A program made the position numbers and the translations under genes. From an uncultured Lachnospiraceae bacterium (GTDB taxonomy: Bacteria; Bacillota; Clostridia; Lachnospirales; Lachnospiraceae), in NCBI GenBank assembly GCA_910587105.1, contig CAJUMB010000001.1:78895-142894 (forward strand): a stretch of DNA of 64,000 nt, given 5' to 3'. The notes beneath the pieces were generated by a model. It did no database searches, was not told where the DNA came from, and saw only the letters and a program-made list of their open reading frames with translations. Shown one piece after another: positions 43,631-52,727 of this stretch; position 1 is the first letter of the stretch; every line of letters begins with the position of its first letter.

Positions 43631-44962
43631 TTAATTACTTTCCGATGCAATGAGATCATTCATGGTCTTCGCAAACTGCTTGCAGGTTTCTTCCATCTTG
43701 GAAGGATCGTTCCATGCAGGTACCAGGTCAACTTTTGCCTGCTCTGTCCATCTGGTTGAATTGTAAGTATAAGGCCTCAGAATCAGCTCATTGGTCACGC
43801 CCTCATCCTTTGATTCTTCTGTGATATCCAGATATGGCTGCAGGTTAAATGTGTCAGTACAATTTACCCATGCTTCAGAAGTGCCTTCGAATGCAGACAT
43901 GGTTACACCCAGTTCTGCCTGTTTTTTCTGCATTTCTTCTGAACCAAACCATTCGATCAGTGCCCAGGAGTCGTCAGCACGGTCAGTGTTTGCCGGAGCT
44001 GCCCAGCCAAGGCCGTTACAGATAGAAGCGCGCACGCCGGTCTCTTTGTCGTAGGGAAGAATGGCAACGTCACAGTTTTCTGTCATGATATCGTTTTCCT
44101 TGAAGCCGGATACCATCCAGGAACCCTGTGTTACCATGGCAACTGTGCCGGACTGAATCAGTGCATCTGCCATAGTTTCCGCCATAGTGGTTGCACTCGG
44201 ACAGCAGTCTTTCAGAACTTTTCCTACAAAATCCATAGCCTTCAAAGTGTTGGGGTCATCATATCCTGACTTTTTGTCGTCTGTGAGGATTGTTCCGCCC
44301 ATGGAATAAATCATGTTATAGTAGCTGTCCTGTTCGTTGGTGGTATTCATAGCAAAACCATACTGGCCGTCATGGGTAAGCTTTTTGGCAGCATCATAGA
44401 AATCATCCCATGTCCAGGAGCTGTCAGGATAATCCAGTCCTTCGTCGTCAAACATTTTCTTGTTGTACCACAAAGCGATGGTATCATAATCTTTCGGAAT
44501 TGCATAAACGGAATCATTCAGTGTATAAAGTTCAGTAACCTCTGGCATATAATTATCCATATTGATCACGTCACTTTTTTCAATATACTCGTCTAAATTC
44601 AACAGCATGTCATTGTTCATGTAAATCTGAGAGTTATTGGAATGCATCCAGAATACATCCGGCATATCCCCGCCGGAAGCACCTGCCTCAAGCAGTGTCC
44701 AGTAGCTGTCCCAGTCTTTTACTTCAACTTTTGCCTTAATTCCGGTTTCCTCTGTAAACAGGTCACAGATTTCCTGAATACCCGGCTGCTGGTAGTTGTC
44801 CCAGATTACCACTTGCAATGCATCCGAGGAAGAACCACCACCGGAACTGCCAGAGTCTCCGGAATCACCTGACGAAGAACTTCCGCCGCCACCGCCGCAG
44901 GCTGTCAGAGACACGCACATAGCTGCTGTTAATAATACTGAAACTAGTTTTTTTCTCATCAT
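43631..44962 (-). CDS. Sugar-binding lipoprotein of ABC transporter
   Basis: Extracellular solute-binding protein family 1 (443 residues), lipid-anchored. The signal peptide ends in the lipobox LTAC with C22 as the modified cysteine. A low-complexity Gly/Ser linker (about 23-45) follows, then the two-lobe binding fold (VVIWDNYQQPG, PDVFWMHSNN, WYNKKMFDDEGLDYP). It delivers substrate to the two permeases downstream. AAGGGGGA precedes the ATG. First gene of the operon; I found no convincing -35/-10 pair, which may mean activator dependence. Confidence 0.94.
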   Translation of the reverse strand: MMRKKLVSVLLTAAMCVSLTACGGGGGSSSSGDSGDSGSSGGGSSSDALQVVIWDNYQQPGIQEICDLFTEETGIKAKVEVKDWDSYWTLLEAGASGGDMPDVFWMHSNNSQIYMNNDMLLNLDEYIEKSDVINMDNYMPEVTELYTLNDSVYAIPKDYDTIALWYNKKMFDDEGLDYPDSSWTWDDFYDAAKKLTHDGQYGFAMNTTNEQDSYYNMIYSMGGTILTDDKKSGYDDPNTLKAMDFVGKVLKDCCPSATTMAETMADALIQSGTVAMVTQGSWMVSGFKENDIMTENCDVAILPYDKETGVRASICNGLGWAAPANTDRADDSWALIEWFGSEEMQKKQAELGVTMSAFEGTSEAWVNCTDTFNLQPYLDITEESKDEGVTNELILRPYTYNSTRWTEQAKVDLVPAWNDPSKMEETCKQFAKTMNDLIASESN

Positions 44963-45099
44963 TTTTAATTCCCCCTTTTTATTAAATTGTGCTTATTAAC
45001 ACTGGTTTTATTCTATAGTATTTTGGTTATTTCGCATATGGAAAAATGTCCGCTTTTTATGTTTTAATGAATAGTATCACAATAAGACTATTTTTGCAG

Positions 45100-45128
45100 T
45101 TGACTTTTGGGGAAATTTGTACTAAAAT
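45100..45128 (+). promoter_or_regulatory. Promoter of the DUF624 gene
   Basis: TTGACT (45100-45105), 17 bases, TAAAAT (45123-45128), about 54 bases before the ATG at 45182. Confidence 0.72.
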
Positions 45129-45181
45129 TTGGAGAGCTATCAATAATTTTACAAATAATTCGGAAAATAATAGGAGGAAAA

Positions 45182-45838
45182 ATGTCTAAATTCTTTGGAA
45201 ATGATACTTTATTCGGCCGCTTTTTCGGCCAAGCTGGAAATGTAATAACAATGAATATACTATTTATTATTTGCAGTCTTCCAATCATTACATTGGGAAC
45301 TGCCTATACATCTATGTATTATGCCCTGATGCGCAGCCTTCGATACGGAGATACTTCGCTGATTCGTGATTTTTTTCACAGTTTTCGGAAGAATTTCAGA
45401 CAATCTGCCCTGTCCTGGCTGGCAGTTCTTGTACTTACAATTATCTTTTCTGCAGATATCGGTATGTTCGGTCCCCGCGGCATATACCCGTTTCTGCCGT
45501 TTTACTATCTGTTTCTTGTGCTCATAATAATTGCCGCAATCACATTTATGTTTGCGTTTCCTGTGATTGCGGCATTTGAAAATACGCTTAAAAATTTGTG
45601 GATACAGTCTTTTTTTCTGGCAGCCAGGAATCTTCCTTCGGCCCTGGCTATCCTGATTTTAAATGTTGTTCCGCTGTACGTGTCATTGACTACCCCGGTT
45701 CCCCAGCTCTTTGGCATAGCATTGTTTTTCTGGATTGTTGGCGGGTTTGGCTTTATTGCATGGGTAAATACATTCCTCTTCTACCGCATATTCAAGCCCT
45801 ACCTTCCAGAAGAACCTGCAGAAAAGGATCTGGCCTGA
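45182..45838 (+). CDS. DUF624 (YesL) family membrane protein
   Basis: Integral membrane protein (218 residues, about five transmembrane helices) of the YesL family, which is often encoded beside CUT1 sugar transporters in Firmicutes; its function is unknown. Family features: the N-terminal FFGNDTLFGRFFGQAGN, LPIITLGTAYTSMYYALM and the DTSLIRDFFHSFRKNF loop. ATG 45182 behind TAGGAGG is preferred over a TTG 75 bases earlier that overlaps the promoter. It is divergent from the transporter and convergent with the AraC gene, only eight bases apart. Confidence 0.9.
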   Translation: MSKFFGNDTLFGRFFGQAGNVITMNILFIICSLPIITLGTAYTSMYYALMRSLRYGDTSLIRDFFHSFRKNFRQSALSWLAVLVLTIIFSADIGMFGPRGIYPFLPFYYLFLVLIIIAAITFMFAFPVIAAFENTLKNLWIQSFFLAARNLPSALAILILNVVPLYVSLTTPVPQLFGIALFFWIVGGFGFIAWVNTFLFYRIFKPYLPEEPAEKDLA

Positions 45839-45846
45839 CCCGGCTG

Positions 45847-46767
45847 TCACAGAGGATACTGGCGGATATATTCTTCTTTGACTTCCACCAGTTCCAGCTG
45901 GAGTTCTCTGTAAGCGCTGGGACTCATATGGAATTTCTGCTTAAATGTTTTGGAAAAAGACAGGGAATCTGTGTAGCCTACACTGATTCCCACACTGCGC
46001 ACCGGTTCGCTGGTGTCTTTTAAAAGCTGGGCAGCTTTTTCCATGCGGAAATTCATCAGAAAACTCTGGGGTGACATATTCATCTCCCGTTTAAACAGAC
46101 TGGTCAAATATCCCCGGCTGATACCGATGGTATTGGCTATCTCCGAAATTTTCAGCTTTTCTGCATACGAACTCATAATGATATCCACCGCCATTTTCAC
46201 ATACACCTTATCCGGATACTCCGGGTCTTTGTCATCAATCCGGCTCTGGCTTCCCTCCAGAAGCAGTGCAATGACTGCATACAGATAGCTTGCCCGTTTC
46301 ATCTCATCTACAATGGTGGGCTGTCTGGCCGAAAAAATCTTCTCGATCCCTCCGCTGACGGTGTACATATTTACAATAGATACCACCAGGCTGTCTCTGG
46401 AAAAACCAATATGATGCACAATCCTCTCCGCATCAAAACCGTGGAATCCAATCCACAGATACTCCCAGGGTTCCTGTTCATCTGCCTGGTAAACGGTCTC
46501 CTCATCCGGGTAGATGGCAAACACCTGTCCGGCAGATATGTGGTAAGTTGTTTCTCTGGCCTGCAGACTTCCCTTTCCCCTCAGAACAATATGCAGTACA
46601 TAGTTCTCCCTCACATAAGGGCCGAATTTATGTCCGGGGTCACATTGTTCTCTCCCACAGTAATCCAGCACCAACGGGCTGGTAATATGCATATTGTTGA
46701 TCTGCTGAAGATCCTCGAGACATTTTTGAGTGACATTTTCTGTGTAACCGACCGTCTTTTTCTCCAC
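45847..46767 (-). CDS. AraC family transcriptional regulator
   Basis: A protein of 306 residues with an N-terminal cupin-like sensor (about 25-170, HIVLRGKGSLQ, HISAGQVFAIYPDEE) and two C-terminal helix-turn-helix motifs (about 200-300, LKISEIANTIGISRGYLTSLFK and VGISVGYTDSLSFSKTFK). It probably senses an alpha-galactoside or galactose and activates the galactosidase and transporter genes. It lies 39 bases behind the galactosidase gene and is probably co-transcribed with it. Confidence 0.92.
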   Translation of the reverse strand: MEKKTVGYTENVTQKCLEDLQQINNMHITSPLVLDYCGREQCDPGHKFGPYVRENYVLHIVLRGKGSLQARETTYHISAGQVFAIYPDEETVYQADEQEPWEYLWIGFHGFDAERIVHHIGFSRDSLVVSIVNMYTVSGGIEKIFSARQPTIVDEMKRASYLYAVIALLLEGSQSRIDDKDPEYPDKVYVKMAVDIIMSSYAEKLKISEIANTIGISRGYLTSLFKREMNMSPQSFLMNFRMEKAAQLLKDTSEPVRSVGISVGYTDSLSFSKTFKQKFHMSPSAYRELQLELVEVKEEYIRQYPL

Positions 46768-46806
46768 AATTTTCCACGCACCTTTCGTATGCTGTGACTC
46801 CCGTTT

Positions 46807-49038
46807 CTATTGTTTATCCTCACTGTGCAGGATAAACAATCTTGCATCAAAATCTCCGCCCTTTTCCGGACGCTGGAACTCATCCAGTGCAGTGTCCGAT
46901 GTGAGCAGTCCTATCTGCATCAGCTCATCTCCATAATGAGAGGCCCTGCTCCCATCCAGAGTGTAACTAAAATCTGGAGACAGGCCCTTCAAACGAAGCC
47001 TGGAAAAAGGTGCATTTGCCATATTTAATGTGCGGTACCATCCCACAATGGCATCCTTTTTGTCTTCACTGACAACCATCCATGCAGTAAGATTCCCCTC
47101 AAAAGGATTCTCCAGCCTGTAGAAGGTTCCATACTGCAGAAGATTTCTATATTTTTTCACAAAAACGATCTGCTTTTTAACATCCTCTATTTCCTGTGCG
47201 CTTAGTTTATTCAAATCCAGTTCATAGCCAAAGGTTCCAAAGCATGCCACATCTGCTCTGGTCTGCAGCGGTGTCACCCGCCCCAGCTGATGATTGGGCA
47301 CAGCAGACACATGTGCGCCGATACTTCTAAGAGGATAACAGTAAGAAGTTCCGTATTGTATCTTCATCCGCTCTGCAGCATCGGAATCGTCGCTTGTCCA
47401 GCACTGAGGCGCATAGTGCAGCATACCTGGGTCAAAACGTCCGCCGCCGCTGGCACAGGACTCAAAGAGCACATGGGGGAATTCGCTGGTAAGCCGTTCA
47501 TACAGGCTGTAAACGCCCAGAATATACCTGTGGAACACCTCTCCCTGCCGGTCTGCCGGAAGCTCGGAAGAATAGCATTCCGTAATGCTTCTGTTCATAT
47601 CCCATTTAATGTAGGAAATCTTTGCTTCCCGGAGAAGCTTGGCAATCATCTGGTGGATATGGTCTACTACTTCAGGTCTGGAGTAATCCAGAACCCACTG
47701 ATGCCGTGCCTTGGATGCAGGATAACCTGGTGTGGAAATAATCCAGTCCGGATGTTCCCGGTACAAATCGGAATCCTCATTGACCATCTCCGGCTCAATC
47801 CATAGCCCGAACATCATGCCCATATCTTCCACCCGCTGAGCCAGACCGGTGATTCCATCCGGGAGTACATCCCGGTTCACTACCCAGTCGCCCAGACCTG
47901 CATTGTCACTTCTGCGGGCGCCAAACCAGCCGTCGTCCAATACAAACAGCTCTACGCCGCACTCTTTTGCCTTGGCGGCAATCTTCAGGAGACGCTCCTC
48001 ATTAAAATCAAAATAAGTGGCTTCCCAGTTGTTCAGCAGAATCGGGGACGGACGGTCCCTCCAGGTTCCCCTGGCCAGACGTTTTCCATACAGCTGGTGG
48101 AATTCCTGGCTCAGCTTATTCAGACCGCTGTCCGAGTATACAATCACTGCCTCCGGTGTCTGAAACTGGGCGCCGGGCTCCAGTTTCCAGTCAAATCCGC
48201 CGGGATGGATACCCATGAGGACTCTGGTCACCTGCTGTGCATCCACTTCTGCCTGTGCCAGGAAATTTCCGCTGTAGATTAAGCTGAAGCCCAAAGCCTC
48301 TCCCTGAAACTCATCGGTGCGGGGCCGTTTCAAAACCATAAAAGGATTGTGTTCATGGGAGGAGTTTCCTCTCCTGCTGCCTACAGACTGAATCCCCGGT
48401 TCCAGATGTCTGGTTTTCAAGTGGAATTCTCTCCCCCAGCATCCGGAGGAATGAACCATATCATAGCCGCTGTCCGGCAGATCCAGGCACAGACTCATAG
48501 CTGACAGCAGATGAAGATTCTGGCTGCCCTCATTGATGAGCCGTACACTCCGGGCAATACAGCTTCTATCCCGGAAAATGGTATAGCTGAGTTTCAGAGT
48601 CAGGCCGCAGACAGAATCTTTTAAAGTGATTTCCAGCGTTTCCGCCTCACTGTCATCCTCAGTGTAAACAGCCGGAAGCCCCTGAAGTTTCGGTTTGCCC
48701 TTCATAATCTGATGGCTTTCATATTTGGCGTCCGTCAGGCGGCTGCCATTTTCATGGAGAACTTCCAAAGCCGGCTGTCTGAAATCCGTAGTGCCGTACA
48801 CCCCGTATTCCTGCTTGGTATTTGCCAGAGTAAAAAGCGGCTGGCTGTCATTTTCCACATAGGCGGTCATAGAACGGAGGATTGTCTCTGACAAATACGA
48901 GTAATCCTCCCTCAGATGTATACGCCCGCCGAAATACAGCTGCCCCATATGCCCGTTGGGCAGCACTTCCATGATATAACTCACAGAATCATTGTAGAGA
49001 TGGAATGTTTTTGATTTCTCGATAAATTGTATTCCCAT
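46807..49038 (-). CDS. Alpha-galactosidase, glycoside hydrolase family 36
   Basis: Retaining exo-alpha-galactosidase (743 residues, full length) acting on melibiose, raffinose and related sugars. It has an N-terminal beta-sandwich, a central TIM barrel and a C-terminal beta domain. The nucleophile is D480 in KWDMNR and the acid/base is D550 in WTSDDSD, a 70-residue spacing that matches known GH36 enzymes; ESCASGGGRFD and LFVLDDGWFG are further signatures. No signal peptide, so it is cytosolic and works on imported sugar. A TAGGAGG site precedes the ATG. Confidence 0.96.
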   Translation of the reverse strand: MGIQFIEKSKTFHLYNDSVSYIMEVLPNGHMGQLYFGGRIHLREDYSYLSETILRSMTAYVENDSQPLFTLANTKQEYGVYGTTDFRQPALEVLHENGSRLTDAKYESHQIMKGKPKLQGLPAVYTEDDSEAETLEITLKDSVCGLTLKLSYTIFRDRSCIARSVRLINEGSQNLHLLSAMSLCLDLPDSGYDMVHSSGCWGREFHLKTRHLEPGIQSVGSRRGNSSHEHNPFMVLKRPRTDEFQGEALGFSLIYSGNFLAQAEVDAQQVTRVLMGIHPGGFDWKLEPGAQFQTPEAVIVYSDSGLNKLSQEFHQLYGKRLARGTWRDRPSPILLNNWEATYFDFNEERLLKIAAKAKECGVELFVLDDGWFGARRSDNAGLGDWVVNRDVLPDGITGLAQRVEDMGMMFGLWIEPEMVNEDSDLYREHPDWIISTPGYPASKARHQWVLDYSRPEVVDHIHQMIAKLLREAKISYIKWDMNRSITECYSSELPADRQGEVFHRYILGVYSLYERLTSEFPHVLFESCASGGGRFDPGMLHYAPQCWTSDDSDAAERMKIQYGTSYCYPLRSIGAHVSAVPNHQLGRVTPLQTRADVACFGTFGYELDLNKLSAQEIEDVKKQIVFVKKYRNLLQYGTFYRLENPFEGNLTAWMVVSEDKKDAIVGWYRTLNMANAPFSRLRLKGLSPDFSYTLDGSRASHYGDELMQIGLLTSDTALDEFQRPEKGGDFDARLFILHSEDKQ
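46810..46839 (-). other. Stem-loop inside the last codons of the galactosidase gene
   Basis: TTGTTTATCCT (46810-46820) and AGGATAAACAA (46829-46839) form a perfect 11-base-pair stem with an 8-base loop. It covers the last codons of the GH36 gene, ending at its stop. No T-run follows, so it is more likely an mRNA processing or stability element between aga and araC than a terminator. Confidence 0.6.
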
Positions 49039-49074
49039 TTTACAGACCTCCTATTTATGATATAGCCGATACCA

Positions 49075-50355
49075 TTATTTGCAGTCCTGTATTAATTTCT
49101 CATAGACAGGAAAACAGTCAAACGTTGCAAAATAGTCTTTTGGTGTCTCTGCCCGCCGGATCAGCTCATGAGAGCCGTCTTCATGCAGAAGGATTTCAGA
49201 AGAACGAAGCTTGCCATTGTAGTTATATCCCATGGAAAAACCGTGGGCACCTGTGTCATGGATAAACAGATAATCACCTATGGCAATCTCAGGCAGCTGC
49301 CGGTCAATGGCAAACTTATCATTATTCTCACACAGAGAGCCTGTCACGTCGTAAGTCTTTGTGCACGGTGCCTGTTCCCTGCCCAGAACCGTGATATGGT
49401 GGTACGCTCCGTACATGGCCGGACGCATGAGATTCACCGCGCAGGCATCACATCCGATATATTCCTTATGTGTGTGCTTTTCATGGACAGCCTGAGTCAC
49501 CAGAGCCCCGAACGGCCCTGTCATATAACGGCCCAGTTCTGTGTAGATTGCCACATCCCCCATTCCCGCAGGTTCCAGAACTTCTTCATATACCTGGCGG
49601 ACGCCTTCCCCGATGGCATATATGTCATTTGGCTCCTGGTCTGGATGATAGGGAATACCAATGCCGCCGGAAAGGTTAATAAAGGTAATATGGCACCCAG
49701 TCTCTTTTTGCAGCTTCACTGCAATCTCAAACAAAATTTTTGCCAGCATGGGGTAATACTCGTTGGTAACTGTATTGCTGGCCAGGAAAGCGTGAATACC
49801 GAATTCTTCCGCACCTTTGCTTTTTAAGATGCGGAAAGCATCGAATAACTGCTCTGTTGTCATACCGTATTTGGCATCACCGGGATTGTCCATGATATCA
49901 TTGCTGATTTTGAAAAGTCCGCCGGGGTTGTAGCGGCAGCTGATGGTCTTAGGAATGGTCCCGATGGTCTTTTCCAGAAAATCAATATGTGTAATATCAT
50001 CCAGATTAATGATCCCCTGCTCCTGGTAAGCATATTCATACTCCTCGGCAGGTGTCACGTTTGAGGAAAACATAATATCCCCCGGCCCGCATCCCACTGC
50101 CTTGGCAATCATCAGCTCTGTGAGGGAAGAACAGTCGCAGCCGCATCCCCAGTCTTTGAGCAGGCGGACAAGATATGGATTCGGGTTGGCTTTTACCGCA
50201 AAGTATTCTCTAAATCCGGGATTCCATGCAAAAGCTTTCTTTAACGCCTCCACATTCCTGCGGATTCCCCGTTCGTCATAAATATGAAAAGGCGTTGGGT
50301 ATTCTTTCACAATTTCCAAGATTTTTTCCAGAGATACAAAAGGTGTTTTCAGCAT
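49075..50355 (-). CDS. lysA: Diaminopimelate decarboxylase family protein
   Basis: Fold-type III PLP decarboxylase (426 residues), probably making L-lysine from meso-diaminopimelate. The PLP lysine is K55 in YFAVKANPNP. The usual catalytic segments are changed: GIHAFLASNT in place of an H-x-GSQ block, NLSGGIGIPY in place of a GGG loop, ELGR in place of EPGR, and DVTGSLCENNDKFA with the active-site cysteine. These changes mark a separate subfamily; decarboxylation of DAP is the best guess but another substrate is possible. It lies 33 bases after pyk and 36 bases before the galactosidase. Confidence 0.85.
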   Translation of the reverse strand: MLKTPFVSLEKILEIVKEYPTPFHIYDERGIRRNVEALKKAFAWNPGFREYFAVKANPNPYLVRLLKDWGCGCDCSSLTELMIAKAVGCGPGDIMFSSNVTPAEEYEYAYQEQGIINLDDITHIDFLEKTIGTIPKTISCRYNPGGLFKISNDIMDNPGDAKYGMTTEQLFDAFRILKSKGAEEFGIHAFLASNTVTNEYYPMLAKILFEIAVKLQKETGCHITFINLSGGIGIPYHPDQEPNDIYAIGEGVRQVYEEVLEPAGMGDVAIYTELGRYMTGPFGALVTQAVHEKHTHKEYIGCDACAVNLMRPAMYGAYHHITVLGREQAPCTKTYDVTGSLCENNDKFAIDRQLPEIAIGDYLFIHDTGAHGFSMGYNYNGKLRSSEILLHEDGSHELIRRAETPKDYFATFDCFPVYEKLIQDCK

Positions 50356-50388
50356 AAGTCCTCTCTCCTTCGTTCTATTGATAAAGTA

Positions 50389-51843
50389 TTAAGCATAATT
50401 GCCGGGGTCTATCTCCACAATCTGCAGCATATTGGTGGCTGCTCCCTCTCCTGTGGTGGCATTGGTGGCCGGGTCTCCTGCAGTGAACACAAGCATATCC
50501 CCGGGCTTTACAAGTCCCTTATCCAACACGGTCCTTGCAGCGTCCTGTATAATGTGTTCTGTGGTGCTGTGTTCATACCCCTTCAGAGGAGTAATGCCCC
50601 AGTAAAGCTGAAGTTTATGGCGTACCACATCGTTGGGCGTAACGGCATAGATGGGGACTTTCGGCCGGAAACTGGAAATCAGACGAGCCGTTTTCCCCAG
50701 AACGGTAGGTGTTACGATGGCATCTGCCTGGAGTTTCTGCACACACAGAACAGCGGCATAACCTACAGCGCTGGACACAGACTCTTTGGAATCCATCCTG
50801 CGGTGTTCCGTAAATTTTTTATAATCCAGGTGCTTTTCTGTGCTCTCTGCAATTTCCACCATCATTTTCAGGGCTTCCAGGGGATATTTCCCCGCTGCAG
50901 TCTCACCGGACAGCATGGTGGCATCCGTACCGTCATAAATAGCATTTGCCACATCGGTTACTTCCGCCCGGGTGGGCCTGGGATTGCGCATCATGGAATC
51001 CAGCATCTGTGTGGCAGTAATCACAGGAACATACTGCTGATTGCACTTGCTGATAATGGTCTTCTGGATATGAGGAACTTTATGGGCCGGTATTTCTACC
51101 CCCATATCTCCTCTGGCTATCATAATGCCGTCAGATTCCTGAATAATATCATCAATGTTATCAATTCCCTCCGCATTTTCAATCTTGGCGATAATGCCGA
51201 TCTGGCTCCCGCCGTTTTCGTCCAGCAGACGGCGGATTTCCTGAATGACTTCTTTATTCCGCACGAAAGATGCGGCAATAAAATCAACCCCCTGGCGGAT
51301 GCCAAAGAGAATATCGTCCCTGTCTTTCTCTGTAATCCCGGGAAGGTTTACTTTCACATTGGGAACATTGACGCCCTTTCGTTCCCCCAGTTCCCCGCCG
51401 TTTAACACCCGGCAGGAGATCTCGGAAGGTGTTGTAGAAATTACTTCCAGTTCCATCAGGCCGTCATCAATCAAAATCCGGGAGCCTGCTTTCACATCCA
51501 TAGGCAGTCCAGGGTAAGAAATCTGTACTTTCTCCTGATCGCCTTCCACTTCCTCGGTGGTTAAAAGAAACATCTGGCCAGCTGTCAGCTGCACTTTCCT
51601 GCCTTCTTTTAACGTACCGGTCCGAATCTCCGGCCCTTTGGTATCCAGCAGCAGTGCGATAGGCTTACCGCATTCTTCCCGGATGCTTTTCACCCTGTCA
51701 ATGCGTTCTTTTTGTTCTTCGTGGGTTCCATGGGAAAAGTTAAAACGGGCCACATCCATACCGATGTCCGCCAGCGCCTTCAGCACTTCCCGCTCCTGGG
51801 AAGCCGGTCCCACAGTGCAGATAATCTTTGTACTCCTCATCAT
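50389..51843 (-). CDS. pyk: Pyruvate kinase
   Basis: Transfers phosphate from phosphoenolpyruvate to ADP, the last glycolytic step (484 residues). It begins MMRSTKIICTVGPAS; substrate and metal residues are in NFSHGTHEEQ, DTKGPEIRTG, IIAKIENAEGI and MIARGDMGVEIP; the MLSGETAAGKYP motif follows. The C-terminal PEP-utiliser domain of some Bacillus enzymes is absent. TAGGAGG precedes the start. Only eight bases separate it from the upstream membrane-protein gene, so they probably share a transcript. Confidence 0.97.
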   Translation of the reverse strand: MMRSTKIICTVGPASQEREVLKALADIGMDVARFNFSHGTHEEQKERIDRVKSIREECGKPIALLLDTKGPEIRTGTLKEGRKVQLTAGQMFLLTTEEVEGDQEKVQISYPGLPMDVKAGSRILIDDGLMELEVISTTPSEISCRVLNGGELGERKGVNVPNVKVNLPGITEKDRDDILFGIRQGVDFIAASFVRNKEVIQEIRRLLDENGGSQIGIIAKIENAEGIDNIDDIIQESDGIMIARGDMGVEIPAHKVPHIQKTIISKCNQQYVPVITATQMLDSMMRNPRPTRAEVTDVANAIYDGTDATMLSGETAAGKYPLEALKMMVEIAESTEKHLDYKKFTEHRRMDSKESVSSAVGYAAVLCVQKLQADAIVTPTVLGKTARLISSFRPKVPIYAVTPNDVVRHKLQLYWGITPLKGYEHSTTEHIIQDAARTVLDKGLVKPGDMLVFTAGDPATNATTGEGAATNMLQIVEIDPGNYA

Positions 51844-51851
51844 GTATCCTC

Positions 51852-52712
51852 CTATTTGACATGTGTATGACTAAACAAATGGTTCTGACAATACTCATAA
51901 TTTCCGTTGCATTTAGAACAGAAACGAAATTCCAAATCCGGATTATCCAGCTCCGTCTGTCCGCAGACTGCACATTTATGCTTACTGATTGTCCCGTCTC
52001 CTCTGCTCCGCATCCGTCCGGGACTGACTGCCTTCTGGAAATCCCTCCTGCGCTTCACTTGGCTGGGCTTATATCTGGCCATATTCCTGGTGGACAAAAA
52101 GAAAATCACAAAATTCAGCAGTGACGCTACAACCGGAATCACCATAGGCCAGGCCCCGTGGCGCAGATATGTGATGATGTTGTAAATAATCATGGCTCCA
52201 TACAAAATCCCCATCCATTTGATTTTCAATGGGAAAATAAACCAGAACAGCACCTCCATATCCGGATATGTGGCGGCAAAAGCCAGCATAATGGATGTGC
52301 TGATATAATAGGTAGAAAATGCCATCCCCAGGTTCATCAGGGAATAGGCATCCCCGATCAGAAAGTACAATACAAAAGCTCCGATAATTGTAAAAATCAG
52401 GCCGCTGAAAATGTACAATGTGTATCTGAATGTTCCCCAGGTCCGCTCCAGAGTAGAACCAATAGAGTAATAAAAATACAGCATAATAATGGTAAAAATA
52501 TCCAGGCTTTCCGGCGGAATCAGAATCCAGGTAAGCACCCGCCACACCTGCCCCCGGAAAATCATTCCCGGGTCCAGTGCCAGATAGCTGAGCATATCCG
52601 GCAGAAGCAGTTCCAGCACATATCCTGTTACATAACAGATAATGATATAAATGGTCAGATTATGGATGCCATACCTGCCAAATTTCCGTTCAAAATTTGT
52701 AATTGGTCTCAT
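51852..52712 (-). CDS. Rhomboid-like membrane protein without catalytic motif, with C-terminal zinc ribbon
   Basis: A protein of 286 residues. About six transmembrane helices (roughly 15-210) follow the rhomboid pattern: WRVLTWILI, then GSTLERTWGTFRY in the place of the conserved LE..WG loop. The serine of the GxSG protease motif is not there (LGMAFSTYYIST), so it is probably not a protease. The basic linker (SQVKRRRDFQKAV) leads to a zinc ribbon with CAVCGQ and CSKCNG, then YCQNHLFSHTH. Its role is unknown. It is 15 bases after corA and 8 bases before pyk. Confidence 0.78.
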   Translation of the reverse strand: MRPITNFERKFGRYGIHNLTIYIIICYVTGYVLELLLPDMLSYLALDPGMIFRGQVWRVLTWILIPPESLDIFTIIMLYFYYSIGSTLERTWGTFRYTLYIFSGLIFTIIGAFVLYFLIGDAYSLMNLGMAFSTYYISTSIMLAFAATYPDMEVLFWFIFPLKIKWMGILYGAMIIYNIITYLRHGAWPMVIPVVASLLNFVIFFLSTRNMARYKPSQVKRRRDFQKAVSPGRMRSRGDGTISKHKCAVCGQTELDNPDLEFRFCSKCNGNYEYCQNHLFSHTHVK

Positions 52713-52727
52713 AGATCTCCTTCATAA

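Noticed and set aside
50284..51405. Long open frame (373 codons) antisense to lysA and pyk
   Set aside because: It is the shadow of two well-identified genes, has no ribosome binding site, and its translation is rich in His/Cys/Phe of the kind produced by antisense frames.
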